A stretch of DNA of 64,000 nucleotides, taken from positions 62,001 through 126,000 of the forward strand of contig NW_005179102.1 of NCBI RefSeq assembly GCF_000350225.1, in the 5' to 3' direction. Shown piece after piece: positions 33,961 to 43,280 of the stretch. Position 1 is the stretch's first letter. Every line of letters begins with the position of its first letter. The notes under the pieces are model-generated. The model searched no databases and was not told where the DNA came from. It was given only the letters and a program-made list of their open reading frames with translations. The translations under genes and the position numbers were made by a program. The DNA is from Chondrus crispus (lineage: Eukaryota; Rhodophyta; Florideophyceae; Gigartinales; Gigartinaceae).

Positions 33961-35864
33961 TACATCAGGAGCCGGTACATCCTTAGTAGATGTGGGGCGT
34001 GGCGAGGTAGTTGAGTGTCCATTAGAGCCAGTGTCCCATTCAGAGTCTGACTCTGAGGGCCCTAGGGTAGGGTCCTCTGCCTCGACGGCCTGTGTCTGCG
34101 ACCTATACCAGGCTGTGACTGCTCGTGAGCGGGAACTAGAGGCACACCAGAGCCATAGGCAGTGACTGGATCTCCGGTGCGTGTCAGCACGAGACTTAGA
34201 CAGAGCTGAAGTTGGGCCAGTGCCCTTAGGACGACCTCGATGGTCATAATTATCCAAGTGCCAGAAGGTCAATAGCTTCATCGTAGTTATTAACCGGTCC
34301 AAGAGCTCAGTGTGGCAGAGGATCACCAAGGCGGTGTTGCCAATGAAGGAGACCCCAAGGATTGCCCACTTGAGTAGGGGGAGTAATAGTGCTCTGCTAA
34401 CGGCGCCAATAGGTCCCCTTGGCACTCCGCCGAATTATAGAGCTTTGTGAGTAGGCTGGACTCTGGCGCTCGCGAAAGCCCGCAGAGCTTCCCGTGATTG
34501 CTTCAGACGGGTTTGGAGAGTGTCGGGTAGCGCCGTAGCGGCCGGTTTACGCGCCACATCAGCCCACGAGAGGCGAGGGGGACGCGAGTTGGGTGGTTCG
34601 GTAGCCTCTGGGTTAGTGTTCGGAGCCAGCGTCAACCCCTTCGAGGAGATGGGCTGACCCGTCTTCTCGGCATGAGCTTGTGGACCGTTGGTCGGAGCCC
34701 GCTCCGGTTGCTTCGGAGAGATGGTCGAAGCCCGCGTCTCTCTGGCTGCTGAGCTGGTGGTCGGAGCCCTCGCGAGCTCCTTCCCAGGGGTGGTCGGAGC
34801 CCTCGCCCCTGTGGCCGCTAAGGCGGTGGGCGGAGCCCGCGTCACCTTCTTCGAGGAAGTGGCCGGAGCCGGCGCCTCCTCTGCATTGCTCCCAAGTATG
34901 AACAGACTGCGTGGTCGGTAGGTTAGAGGATTACCAGAGACCAGTCCCTGGGACGGAGGCAGGGCTTGAAGCCCCGCGACTGAGATAACGGCCCAGAGGG
35001 TCCGGACGTATTGCTTAAGTTGCTCAATACGCCCGGTTCTGTCGCTGCGTCGGGCCCGGCGGTCCGCCGGGCGCTGTAGGATGACTCAGAGGGCTGCGGC
35101 GGATTTCCCGCTGCGGCGCCCCGAAGCGCTTGCCTCCCTGATTGACTTGTGGGCCAGTGATAGGGGAGTGGCCGTGGATTGGTAGCCAATGGGGCTAGGT
35201 TTTCCTGTCCAATTGGAGGAAACCATTGAACGGCTCGGGGGAGAGAGCATCTGTCTGACGGCTCGTTCCGTGACTGAGTCAGCTCGAGATTCCCAGAGTG
35301 CCTGGGAGGAGGCCTCGGAGGCGTGGGAGGCGGCCGGCTTGAAGGTTGCCAGAGAAGATTGAACTGAAGTGAGGGAGGCCTCGGAGACCTCGGAGGCCTC
35401 GGAGGCCGCAGAAGACGGGCGTGCAGCCGTCCGTTTAGGCTCCGCCAGCCCCATGGGCCGGCCCCCGACGGCGGGGCGACGGATAGGTCTGAGGAGGGGG
35501 AACCCCGAGAGGATCCCGTGTTCGGCACGCGCCCCAGCGGGGACCGCGCAGTTGTCTTGCTAAATTAAGCCCATCCAATGGGCGGGCGCCGCGACGGCAG
35601 AGCCGTTGGGGCGGGTTACTTGGCACGCCCAGTGGGAGGCGTGCCGGTCAGTTTTGCCACGCGCGGGAGGCGTGGATTTGGCGCCGCAGGCGGGCGGCCG
35701 TCCTTGATCTTCTTCGTCACTGGCGCCATCTTGTAGAAGACGTCAGTAACTCGAAGAAGATGATACGCGCGGGTAGGCGCGGTCGATGCGGTCGTGCGTA
35801 AGCCCGTAAACCACGCGAGCACGGAGAGGGAGTTCGGCTTGGTGGGAGCGGCTTGTAGTCCCAA
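33949..35864 (-). pseudogene. LINE ORF1, repeat-rich, fragmented
   Basis: Three minus-strand pieces (35864-35616, 35454-35086 and 34845-34435), with a further piece at 34425-33949. The middle pieces hold low-complexity repeats: Ser-Glu-Ala type units from GAGGCCTCGGAG-like DNA (about 35300-35410), and 11-12 residue Ala-Arg-Ala-Pro-Thr-Thr units from alternating 33/36-bp DNA repeats (about 34690-34880). No zinc knuckle is seen. Assignment as ORF1 is from position before the endonuclease. Confidence 0.5.
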
Positions 35865-36147
35865 ACGCTAGCGTTCTTCAGACCCAGAAAACAGGGAAAG
35901 AAGCGCGCCAGCGCGAGTCCGCGCTGTAGCCGCCCAAAGTTGAAAGACGGTTATCTTCGGAACGCAAAGTCGGAGCGCCGCGCCGCGAATGCTTCTCGAC
36001 GGGGGCGCGCGCCCCGCGTTGAATCGCCTCGGTCGCGACAACCCTAGAGAAATCGCGAAAGCGTGGCCTATCGATCTTTTCGCGATTCGAGATATGAAGC
36101 GAGAGGTGTCAGGAAAGCTACCACAGGGATAACTGCCTTGTCAACCT

Positions 36148-36794
36148 TGTACTGCACTGTGCTCGGTACCGGGACAGCTGTCCTAATCTCACCAAAATCG
36201 CGCTCGCCGCCACCACGTGCACCACGGGTACTCGTGGGCTCCTGTCTCTCGGCTGGACCATACTGGTGGACACGTGTGATCCCTCTGCCACCTGTCGGGC
36301 CTATGGGGGCTTTTACTTGGTCCCCTCGGAGCTACAACCGTTATATTTTAGTTATTCTAATTTACGGTATAATTTAGCTTCGCCATGACGGCGACGGGGA
36401 CTATATAGTCAACCCGATAATCAAAGTAAAGAGGCACGAAGCCTCGGGTCTTTTACCTTGGTTTCTGGATTCTTGGTTGTAGCCTCGACTCGGTACTGGC
36501 TCGCCCATACCGACCGAGCCATCTACACCCCTAGAATCTCCACCACCTTCCCCGCGCACGTCGACCCACCCGCGCGAGCCCTACGTTAACTACTGTGCTG
36601 TCTGCTCGGTTAGTTCTGTTTTTCCTTTAATTTTTCCTCTTTATTGCTGACTCTAGTTCTACTTTTCTACCGCGCAAGCCGTGCCCGGATCCCGGTTCCG
36701 GTCTTCCACCGGGTGGTCTCCCGTTATCCCCTTACGCGTCCGAACGCGCGTCGCTCTGCCTACAGCCCGCCACACGTAGCTGTAGTGCACGACA
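36148..36794 (+). repeat. Solo LTR of the chromovirus copy 1 family (647 bp)
   Basis: Starts TGTACTGCAC and ends GTGCACGACA, similar to the LTRs at 7196 and 18300 along the whole length. It is flanked by a perfect 5-bp duplication AACCT (36143-36147 and 36795-36799) and has no internal region. It is best explained by recombination between the two LTRs of a former complete copy. Confidence 0.95.
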
Positions 36795-36817
36795 AACCTT
36801 AAGCAGGTAGTACGAGA

Positions 36818-37090
36818 ACTTTTCTTTACATGCTCTGCGCGGTCTTGAGATCACACATCCCCACTCCGTGCGGCAGCTGTCGCCCATGTGACAGCCCAGG
36901 AGAGGTAGAAATCACCGGCCTGGCGGGCCCGCCTGAGACACGAAACCAGGTGTTGGCCCAGAATTATGGTTAAATAGGGAGCGCGCCCGACGGGACTCCA
37001 AGCGGTGAGCGCCTGTGTCATAGCGGTGAGCGCCTGTGTCATAGCGGTTACGAAAATGTTTCCAGAGAAATTTCGGGCCCAAAGTTGTCC
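36818..37090 (+). repeat. Dispersed repeat R2, copy 2
   Basis: Counterpart of 29828-30085. It contains a short tandem duplication of GCGGTGAGCGCCTGTGTCATA near 37001-37042 that copy 1 lacks. The solo LTR is inserted just to its left. Confidence 0.6.
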
Positions 37091-37144
37091 AAGTGGGCGC
37101 ACAATCATCGTGGAGCCTTAAGCTGCTAGTATGATATAATTTTC

Positions 37145-37459
37145 CTAACACGGCCTGCACGGTCTTGAGGCCACATGTGGCACGTTGTAGACCAAGTTTT
37201 TGCCTTGTTGACTAGAGGGCAGGTGTTGGCCGAAGTAGTTTTTGTCTCTAACCTCGATTTCAATGGCAAATTGTTTGAAACGGTTGTACGTCATGTCAAG
37301 TATATCTTGCCCATTGGTATTCTTAAAGGATCGACGGGCACAGAGGTTGTGATAGACGGGGGTACCAAAGTACTGGCACAATACGTAGCGCGGTGGGACG
37401 TGTTCTGCGGCAAATTCCCCTAGACCAGCCCTGGGATGCTTGATTGATGAAGGTCCCAA
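37145..37459 (-). CDS. Hypothetical minus-strand ORF, 104 codons
   Basis: The product has a protein-like composition (RYVLCQYFGTPVYHN, DMTYNRFKQFAIEI), but no family is recognised and its end runs into repeat R2 sequence. It could be a fragment of the multi-gene element to its right. Weak support. Confidence 0.25.
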   Translation of the reverse strand: MGPSSIKHPRAGLGEFAAEHVPPRYVLCQYFGTPVYHNLCARRSFKNTNGQDILDMTYNRFKQFAIEIEVRDKNYFGQHLPSSQQGKNLVYNVPHVASRPCRPC

Positions 37460-37707
37460 CGTGAGATTCGTAGATGTGCAGTCAGCGGCGAGGGGTGGCA
37501 GAGGTTGCTTGTGGTTGATGAGTCTCTGCCAGTTTCTAGGCCATTTCTCCGCTGACTTGTAGCGTAGTGTCGAATAGGCACCTGTCGCAATGCAAGGCGG
37601 AGAGATATGTGACTATGGCCTTTGGCAGGCCCAGATACTGTAGGAAGTCTGGAGGGGCAGACCACATGGGGTCGTCAGGAAGCGTGTTTTAGGCTCTCTC
37701 GTGAGGA

Positions 37708-38494
37708 GTGCGTACGCGTGCAGTAGAGTCTGGAAACAAACCAGAATTGCGACTGCCTTCAGCGACGAGGGCTAACACTAAGAAAATGTCGCTTGGTGAC
37801 TCCATGCATGGCACGGTGTCGTCATACAATATGACGGCGAACCGTGATCCACAAGTGGACATGACCAAAGTGTCGGACAGTGCCATTGCTACTGCTCTGA
37901 AGAAGATGAATGTTCTACTGAATCTAAGCCGTCACATTGTACGATAAACGCTTGTCGGCCGCGAGTCCATTGCTTCAAGATATTTTTGGAGGGGACGAAC
38001 AAGTGTGGTCAGATCGGCGTTGAGCACATGTGCACCCAAATACTGCTTTCGACCCAGGAACCGTCGTTTTTAACATGGCGCTGCATTCGGTTGCTGAAAG
38101 GGTCAACAACCAAACTGCAGGAACGTTTTCGGACATTTGCGACCGGCTGTATACTATTGCAGTTCTATATTGGCATCTTCAGGCCATCTGCGAGTGCAAG
38201 GAAATCAACATCGAAGACCTCTACGAGATGTAGTTCAATGTTACGCCGAGCAAGAGGATGACGAATGAAGAAAGCCTTTGGTTGAAGTTGGCCGCGTATT
38301 CGTTTAATGGGGAAAAGAACCCTGAGGGCAAGTTGAGGTGGACTGTCTACTGGCTCGAAAGCATCGACAAGTGGATCAAGAGCACACTTGGACCTGACTT
38401 GATTCCAGCTCCGACTCCTTCACCAGACGGCTACCCAAATGAAACATATCGCTATGAGGGCGTGGACGTCTTTCCGATGAAAACGTCCTTGTAG
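37708..38494 (+). pseudogene. ORF-A, unknown, broken
   Basis: The first part (37708-37947) is in frame 1. From about 37945 the coding-like sequence is in frame 2 (FGGDEQVW, TVVFNMALHSVAERVNNQ, CECKEINIEDLYEM, RMTNEESLWLKLAAYSFNGE) to TAG 38494. In-frame stops TGA (about 38006) and TAG (38231-38233) interrupt it. I recognise no domain. It is convergent with the minus-strand gene whose stop lies at 38684 and may belong to the same element. Confidence 0.4.
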
Positions 38495-38683
38495 TTAGCG
38501 TTTCCAAGCGTCGAGCGGAACGTTGCGCCACTTCTGAATCACCTCAGGGCCTTTCCACGCCGTTGAAAGATAGGCGAGGATTTGATCTGGAAGAGTCTGG
38601 TAGGGAGGTAGGCCCGACGGAGGTGTCCAATTCCAATTCCTGCTTTTATTTGCATTCCAGTTTTGCACGTACCGAGCTGTTCC

Positions 38684-39799
38684 CTATATATCATCGCCCG
38701 TCATGAGTTGAGATGAGTCCACCTGCTTGTCCACAGTGGCCCCCGCGTAGCGCTCGATGACCTTCTTCTTGGCGTCTTCAACGCACACAGTATCTCTTTC
38801 GCAACCAATAAGTAGTATTGCTCCATTATCCTTCTCCAGTTTGAAACACGCGATAGCGGTTGAAATGGTTCCGGGAAACGGGTTCACAAAGATGGCTCCT
38901 GCTTGGGAGAAACGAGATATGAGCTCTTTCAAAAGGGACACGCATTTGTGCTCTGGACTTAGCATGCAAGAGGTATCTCCGATCTTGACCATGTGCCGTT
39001 CTCCCGGAACGAGGCCCATGACATTGTTAATGACATTGCGTGTCGCAGTGTACTCCGAAGGAACGTAGTTGAAACAGTTGTAGTTCACCATACACTTCCC
39101 TTCTTTGAACTGTGGACCCTTCTTCATCACATGAATGACCATATCTGCCACGTTTGCCCGCACAAACGTTGGGCGTCCAGGGAACCATTGCATACGGATG
39201 GATGGTATGTGCAGTAGAGCGGAGCGGACGAATCCCAAAATTTGGGCCTGCATGGTTGAGACGATGATGATGATGTCGTGCGATGGCCGGTGAATGCCTC
39301 TCTCGATACGTTGAATTGCTGAACGGAGCCGAATATGAGCGCATGCCCGCCCTCCTGGAGAAAGCATCTCGTCGACGCACTCAACGAAAGACTCCTACTG
39401 TTTTTCCTGGAGTTCATCGTCTTCGAACAGAGCATCTGACGCTTCCATGAAAGATTCAAATTCGCAATTGTACATCCCCACTGGTGCTTTCCTCATCTCC
39501 GAGAACACTATCCGTTCGTTGCGCACGTTCTCCTCCTCGTTCAAAGCTTCTGGAGGGGCTTCATCCGACGCAGATGAAATGGATTCAGCCTCTCCCTCGA
39601 CGTGAAGATGCCGTGCAACCAGGACCTGACTAGAAGGAGAAGCCCGTTTCGTCGTCGCACCTGGCGAAGGAGGAGGAAGAGGAGCAACAGGAAGAGCAGC
39701 AACAGGAAGAGCAGCTGAGGGAGCGATTTCAGTCGTATAGGCCCTGACCTGTCTCACCAATGCTGTACAGTAAGAACGGAGTCTCGCGGGGATCATGTC
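38684..39799 (-). pseudogene. Minus-strand gene, C-terminal half, methyltransferase-like
   Basis: 372 codons in one frame from 39799 down to the stop at 38684, with a TAG at 39397-39395. The N-terminal part is Ala/Pro-rich. The C-terminal part has FVNPFPGTISTAIACFKLEKD followed by an ILLIGCERD strand and VEDAKKKVIERY. This resembles the closing DPFxGxGTT-type motif and following strand of N6-adenine/N4-cytosine methyltransferases, but Asp is Asn and the glycines are altered. No DPPY motif was located, so the assignment is tentative. The frame continues exactly into 52656-53510 when the inserted LTR is removed. Confidence 0.4.
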
Positions 39800-40065
39800 C
39801 CAGCTGTAGCATAACCCCCCTGGGGCTTTATTTTAGATTAGATCAACTCAGAATCGGATCGGGTACTGTAGGGCTCGATGCTCTACAGTACCATCACGTG
39901 TACCCCCAAGTACAGGGGCGCACGTGTACACGTGTACGCGCGGGACCGAAGAGCGCGCGCACACGTGTACTGTAAGCCCCGATGGCTGACAGTATTACAG
40001 TGTCGACCGACCGCTACAGTACGTCGCTACAGTACATCGGTACTGTACTACAGTATTATGATATG

Positions 40066-40675
40066 TGTAGAGCACTGACCGCCCGCTCAATCGCGGTGCT
40101 GTACTGTAGTATTCGCGGCATACCACACTATCTCAAGTGACCTACCACGTGGATCCGTGCACGCTAACCACCGGCATCGTCCGGGTGTAAGCTCCATGGA
40201 GCCCTGTCGAAGTACTGACAGTTCTACCCACGTGTACCCGTGTTATCCCTCACGTGAATCGTGTCATTCCCCACGTGTCGTGGTTGTCATACCTCCCCAA
40301 GAGGAGTTTCTCCGGCCATCGCCGCCGTCGTTCAATTTAGTAGTTTTTAGTTTAATTAATTATTGCTCCGACGTCGGCTAGTATATAGCCAACGTCCGAC
40401 CCTAAGTAAAACGGTACGAAGCTTTGGGTCTACAACTCGGGTTTCTGGAACGGAGTCGTAGCCTCGCGTCGGTCCCCGTCCCACGACGGTACCCTGCGAG
40501 CCATCTGCGTCCCGATTCCCTCCTGTGTCTACCGCGCGCGTCGTCCCGCCACGCCCGGCTCTCCGCGCGACAGCTGTCCCTTACGGGTGGTCTCCCGATA
40601 ACCCCCTACACGCCCCCCCCGAACGCGCGCGCTCTGCCAGAGGGGGATCCCACCCTTCCCCCTCAGTGCACGACA
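40066..40675 (+). repeat. 5' LTR of chromovirus copy 2 (610 bp)
   Basis: Starts TGTAGAGCAC and ends GTGCACGACA. It contains several CACGTG motifs, and an AATTTAGTAGTTTTTAGTTT AT-rich patch (about 40334-40354) that could hold the core promoter. Confidence 0.97.
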
Positions 40676-40678
40676 TTT

Positions 40679-40695
40679 TGGTCTCCCGACCTAGA
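40679..40695 (+). other. Primer-binding site, tRNA-Tyr
   Basis: TGGTCTCCCGACCTAGA, 3 bases after the LTR. Its complement ends CGGGAGACCA, the 3' terminus of yeast tRNA-Tyr including CCA. The host tRNA itself is not in the window. Confidence 0.75.
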
Positions 40696-40781
40696 AGTCT
40701 ACGGAGTGTCCCTTATCCCTTACCGTTTTTGGTCCTAGGTGTTCTATCTCTGTTTCAACAGGTTTCGACAAGCTCAAGGCT

Positions 40782-43280
40782 ATGGTATCCGGGTCCGATT
40801 CGTCCCGTGAGACCCGTCCTCGAGACGTGCCTCCGCCAGTTGCGGCGTGGATCACTCGGAGTTGTCGCGAGACCCTCCGAGAAGCGGAAAGATTCACGCT
40901 CAATACTGTAGCGGAGAAGCTCGCAGCGCAACCGTCGGCGCTGCGAGAAAACCTCAAGACTTTTATTGAGGAAACTATCGCGGCCCAAGCCGAGGTACAA
41001 GCCGCGCGAGAGCGCGATCGCCTAACCGCCCTGGAAGGCGTGCTCACCAAGGCCTGGCAGGCGGACATAGCTGCCAGCGCCAAGGAGGCTGCCATCCTGC
41101 GTAAGCAAGAGGAGACCGCCACGGCGGAGGAACTCAAGGCCCTCCGTCGAGAAATTGCCATCTTGAAGACGCAATCATCAGCCTCCGCTGCTGGAATCCC
41201 TCCGACTACAGTCGGAGTAGCGACTCTCCCGCCCGCTGAGGGGTTGCCCCCGTTGAATAAGAGCCTGCTCTTTTCCAACGTGACAACGCCGGCGCTGCAA
41301 GCCGCGGGGATACGGGTCCCCTCCATGGAGACCGCACCCCAATTCTCTGCCAACCCGCAGGCGTCGCGAACCGCGGCAGGAGCCTCCCGCGAGGGAGCCT
41401 CCGCCGGACCTATCCACCTTGAAGGTGATTTACCTTCCCAGAATTTACGGGGAGAGAACCCCGATCAAGGGGGAAGCTCAGACGACGAGGGGAGTGGACG
41501 ACGAAAAAAGTCCAAACCCAGTCGGAAAGAGCGGAAGGCGAACCGTCGCAAAGGACGAAAGGATGGACACCCTCCGGACGGGTACTCAAGCCCGTCCTCG
41601 TCATCCTCCTCTGACTCGGAGACCGACTCCGAGTCAGAGTCCCTTACGGCCCCAACGCCGACGTTCGGCCCCAAACAGAAAAGGGTTTCTGTCTGGAAGC
41701 CGACGAACCACCGGTTCAGAGGTGTGTGCAACTACCGAGCCTACCGCCTCGTGGATACCGACCCAACCCTGGACGACCGGGTCTACGCTACCACCCGTAA
41801 GAGGGTGCAGTACCTCCTCGTGGTCATGGGGGAGTACAAATTCAGCGGGGTAGATCCTATCAGGGTCATCAGTTTCCTGGCTCGCTGCAAGGAAAATTTT
41901 GACAACGCCAATATGACCGAGGCGATGGCCCTGATGGCCCTACCCCATCTGCTGGCTCCGCCAGCGAAGGAAGCGTATGAGTCCCAGCGGGGACTGTACC
42001 GCAAATCTCAGGGGATCGCGAGCTGGGCCGCCGCCGTCAATTGGCTGTTGCGCACATATGCGACGAACCTCGAGATCGAGCGGGCCCTCACGGCATTGAG
42101 GGAGCTACGCCAGAAGCCGGGCGAACTGGAAACCGAGTACGCTACTCGAATGTCCACCGCCCTGGAGAGGTGCGGGGATGTGCACTCGGCATACGAGAGG
42201 ACGACCCTCTTCATCGAGGGGCTCACCCCCGCGATCAAGCCGCTGGTTTTACAAGCTCGAGAGGATCGACCGCGATCCTCGTTCGAGGATACCATCGCCC
42301 ACGCGCGCTCGCACGGCGACGCCTTCCGGGCCCAGCACGGGGCGGGGCGCTGCGTGGAATTCGGGAAGCCCCGCCCGGTTAAACAGGTTCTCGCTGCCCT
42401 GGATGGCGCCCCGTCGTCGTCGACCGGCCCCCCTCCCAGTTTTCAAACGGCCCGGGGAGCCGAGAACTACTTCGCTACCGACGGTGACCTCGCCGGGGGG
42501 GCTCCTTCCCTCCCGACGGAAGAATCCTCCTTCAACGAAGGAGACTCGCTGTTCTACGGCGACCGGCGCAAGCCGTATCAACCCGCTCGAGAGCCCGCCG
42601 AGGGCTTTCGCGGACTTCCACCGGGGAAAACGTCCCGTAATTACCAGAAGGATCTGCGGGGACCTCCCTCCACGCAGATCATCTGCTTCACCTGTTATCG
42701 GGTCGGGGACCACATTTCCCCCGACTGCGGTATAAAGGTGAAAGATGTATCCCTCGTACCCCATCAGTACGAGAAGTTGACCGCGGCCCAAAAGAGCCGA
42801 GTGCCTCCGGAGGCGTACCTCCGAGCCGTCGCCCTTCTCAGTTACGAGGCGAACCGGGTAATGAACCCCGAAGCCGTCGCTGGCCCGACGCCGCGTGCGG
42901 GCACCGGGACGAGGACCCCTCCGCCCCCCGGGGAAGCTCTTTCTCCTCCAAAAAACAAGGAGAACCTCAGCCTGCAGCCGCTGAGGTGGACACGGGCACG
43001 TCCCCGGATCTGTCGCCCAAGGAGGCGGAATCGTCCACACCTCCCGAGACGGAGAAGCGGTACCGGATACTCGGCCGCAAACACACTGGGCTATCCCAGG
43101 GAGACCCCGACCCCGAAGGGCTCGGTACCTTACGCCGACCTTGGCGGAAAAACACCCCCCCGCCTGCAAGGGGTGTTAGCCATCCCGAGACAGTGCTCGC
43201 GCTGTCTCGGCGGAATTACAAGGTCTACGCAGACCTTGGATTATCCCCGTCGATATTGGTGCGCCAGCTCACAATATTAG
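40782..43280 (+). CDS. Gag of chromovirus copy 2
   Basis: ATG 40782 (MVSGSDSS) opens an 832-codon frame. An N-terminal helical, coiled-coil-like part (about residues 30-130) is followed by an acidic and Lys/Arg-rich linker with a Ser/Asp run, then the capsid domain (WKPTNHRFRG, about residue 305, through RPRSSFEDT). A zinc-knuckle variant CFTCYRVGDHISPDC (about residue 635) has spacing CX2CX5HX4C, one residue longer than the usual CX2CX4HX4C. Functional gag sequence ends near 42956 at the frameshift signal. The last ~108 codons to 43280 overlap pol, are Arg/Pro-rich and are probably only a by-product of the frame. The protein assembles the particle and packages RNA. Confidence 0.93.
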   Translation: MVSGSDSSRETRPRDVPPPVAAWITRSCRETLREAERFTLNTVAEKLAAQPSALRENLKTFIEETIAAQAEVQAARERDRLTALEGVLTKAWQADIAASAKEAAILRKQEETATAEELKALRREIAILKTQSSASAAGIPPTTVGVATLPPAEGLPPLNKSLLFSNVTTPALQAAGIRVPSMETAPQFSANPQASRTAAGASREGASAGPIHLEGDLPSQNLRGENPDQGGSSDDEGSGRRKKSKPSRKERKANRRKGRKDGHPPDGYSSPSSSSSSDSETDSESESLTAPTPTFGPKQKRVSVWKPTNHRFRGVCNYRAYRLVDTDPTLDDRVYATTRKRVQYLLVVMGEYKFSGVDPIRVISFLARCKENFDNANMTEAMALMALPHLLAPPAKEAYESQRGLYRKSQGIASWAAAVNWLLRTYATNLEIERALTALRELRQKPGELETEYATRMSTALERCGDVHSAYERTTLFIEGLTPAIKPLVLQAREDRPRSSFEDTIAHARSHGDAFRAQHGAGRCVEFGKPRPVKQVLAALDGAPSSSTGPPPSFQTARGAENYFATDGDLAGGAPSLPTEESSFNEGDSLFYGDRRKPYQPAREPAEGFRGLPPGKTSRNYQKDLRGPPSTQIICFTCYRVGDHISPDCGIKVKDVSLVPHQYEKLTAAQKSRVPPEAYLRAVALLSYEANRVMNPEAVAGPTPRAGTGTRTPPPPGEALSPPKNKENLSLQPLRWTRARPRICRPRRRNRPHLPRRRSGTGYSAANTLGYPRETPTPKGSVPYADLGGKTPPRLQGVLAIPRQCSRCLGGITRSTQTLDYPRRYWCASSQY
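42950..42986 (+). promoter_or_regulatory. -1 ribosomal frameshift signal (slippery site and stem-loop)
   Basis: A AAA AAC (42950-42956) is in exact phase with gag, its third-position A followed by codons AAA and AAC. After an 8-base spacer comes a perfect 7-bp stem, CCTCAGC (42965-42971) with GCTGAGG (42980-42986), and an 8-base loop. Slipping back one base moves from the gag frame into the pol frame, which is open from here to 47626. Confidence 0.85.

Larger units (their letters stand above)
30860..35870 (-). mobile_element. Degenerate LINE (non-LTR retrotransposon)
   Basis: Read on the minus strand, the order is ORF1 (about 35864-33949), APE-type endonuclease (about 33960-33050), then non-LTR reverse transcriptase (about 33000-31900) and a decayed tail. 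The reading frame jumps many times. The 5' and 3' ends are approximate, because no poly-A tail or target duplication was identified. Confidence 0.7.

Noticed and set aside
42249..43169. 306-codon minus-strand ORF opposite gag of copy 2
   Set aside because: It lies opposite the conserved capsid and zinc-knuckle codons, and copy 1 shows no equivalent open frame.
42987..43280. C-terminal gag extension of copy 2 as a real domain
   Set aside because: It overlaps well-conserved pol codons in another frame and is Arg/Pro-rich without a counterpart in copy 1, where gag stops at 10041.
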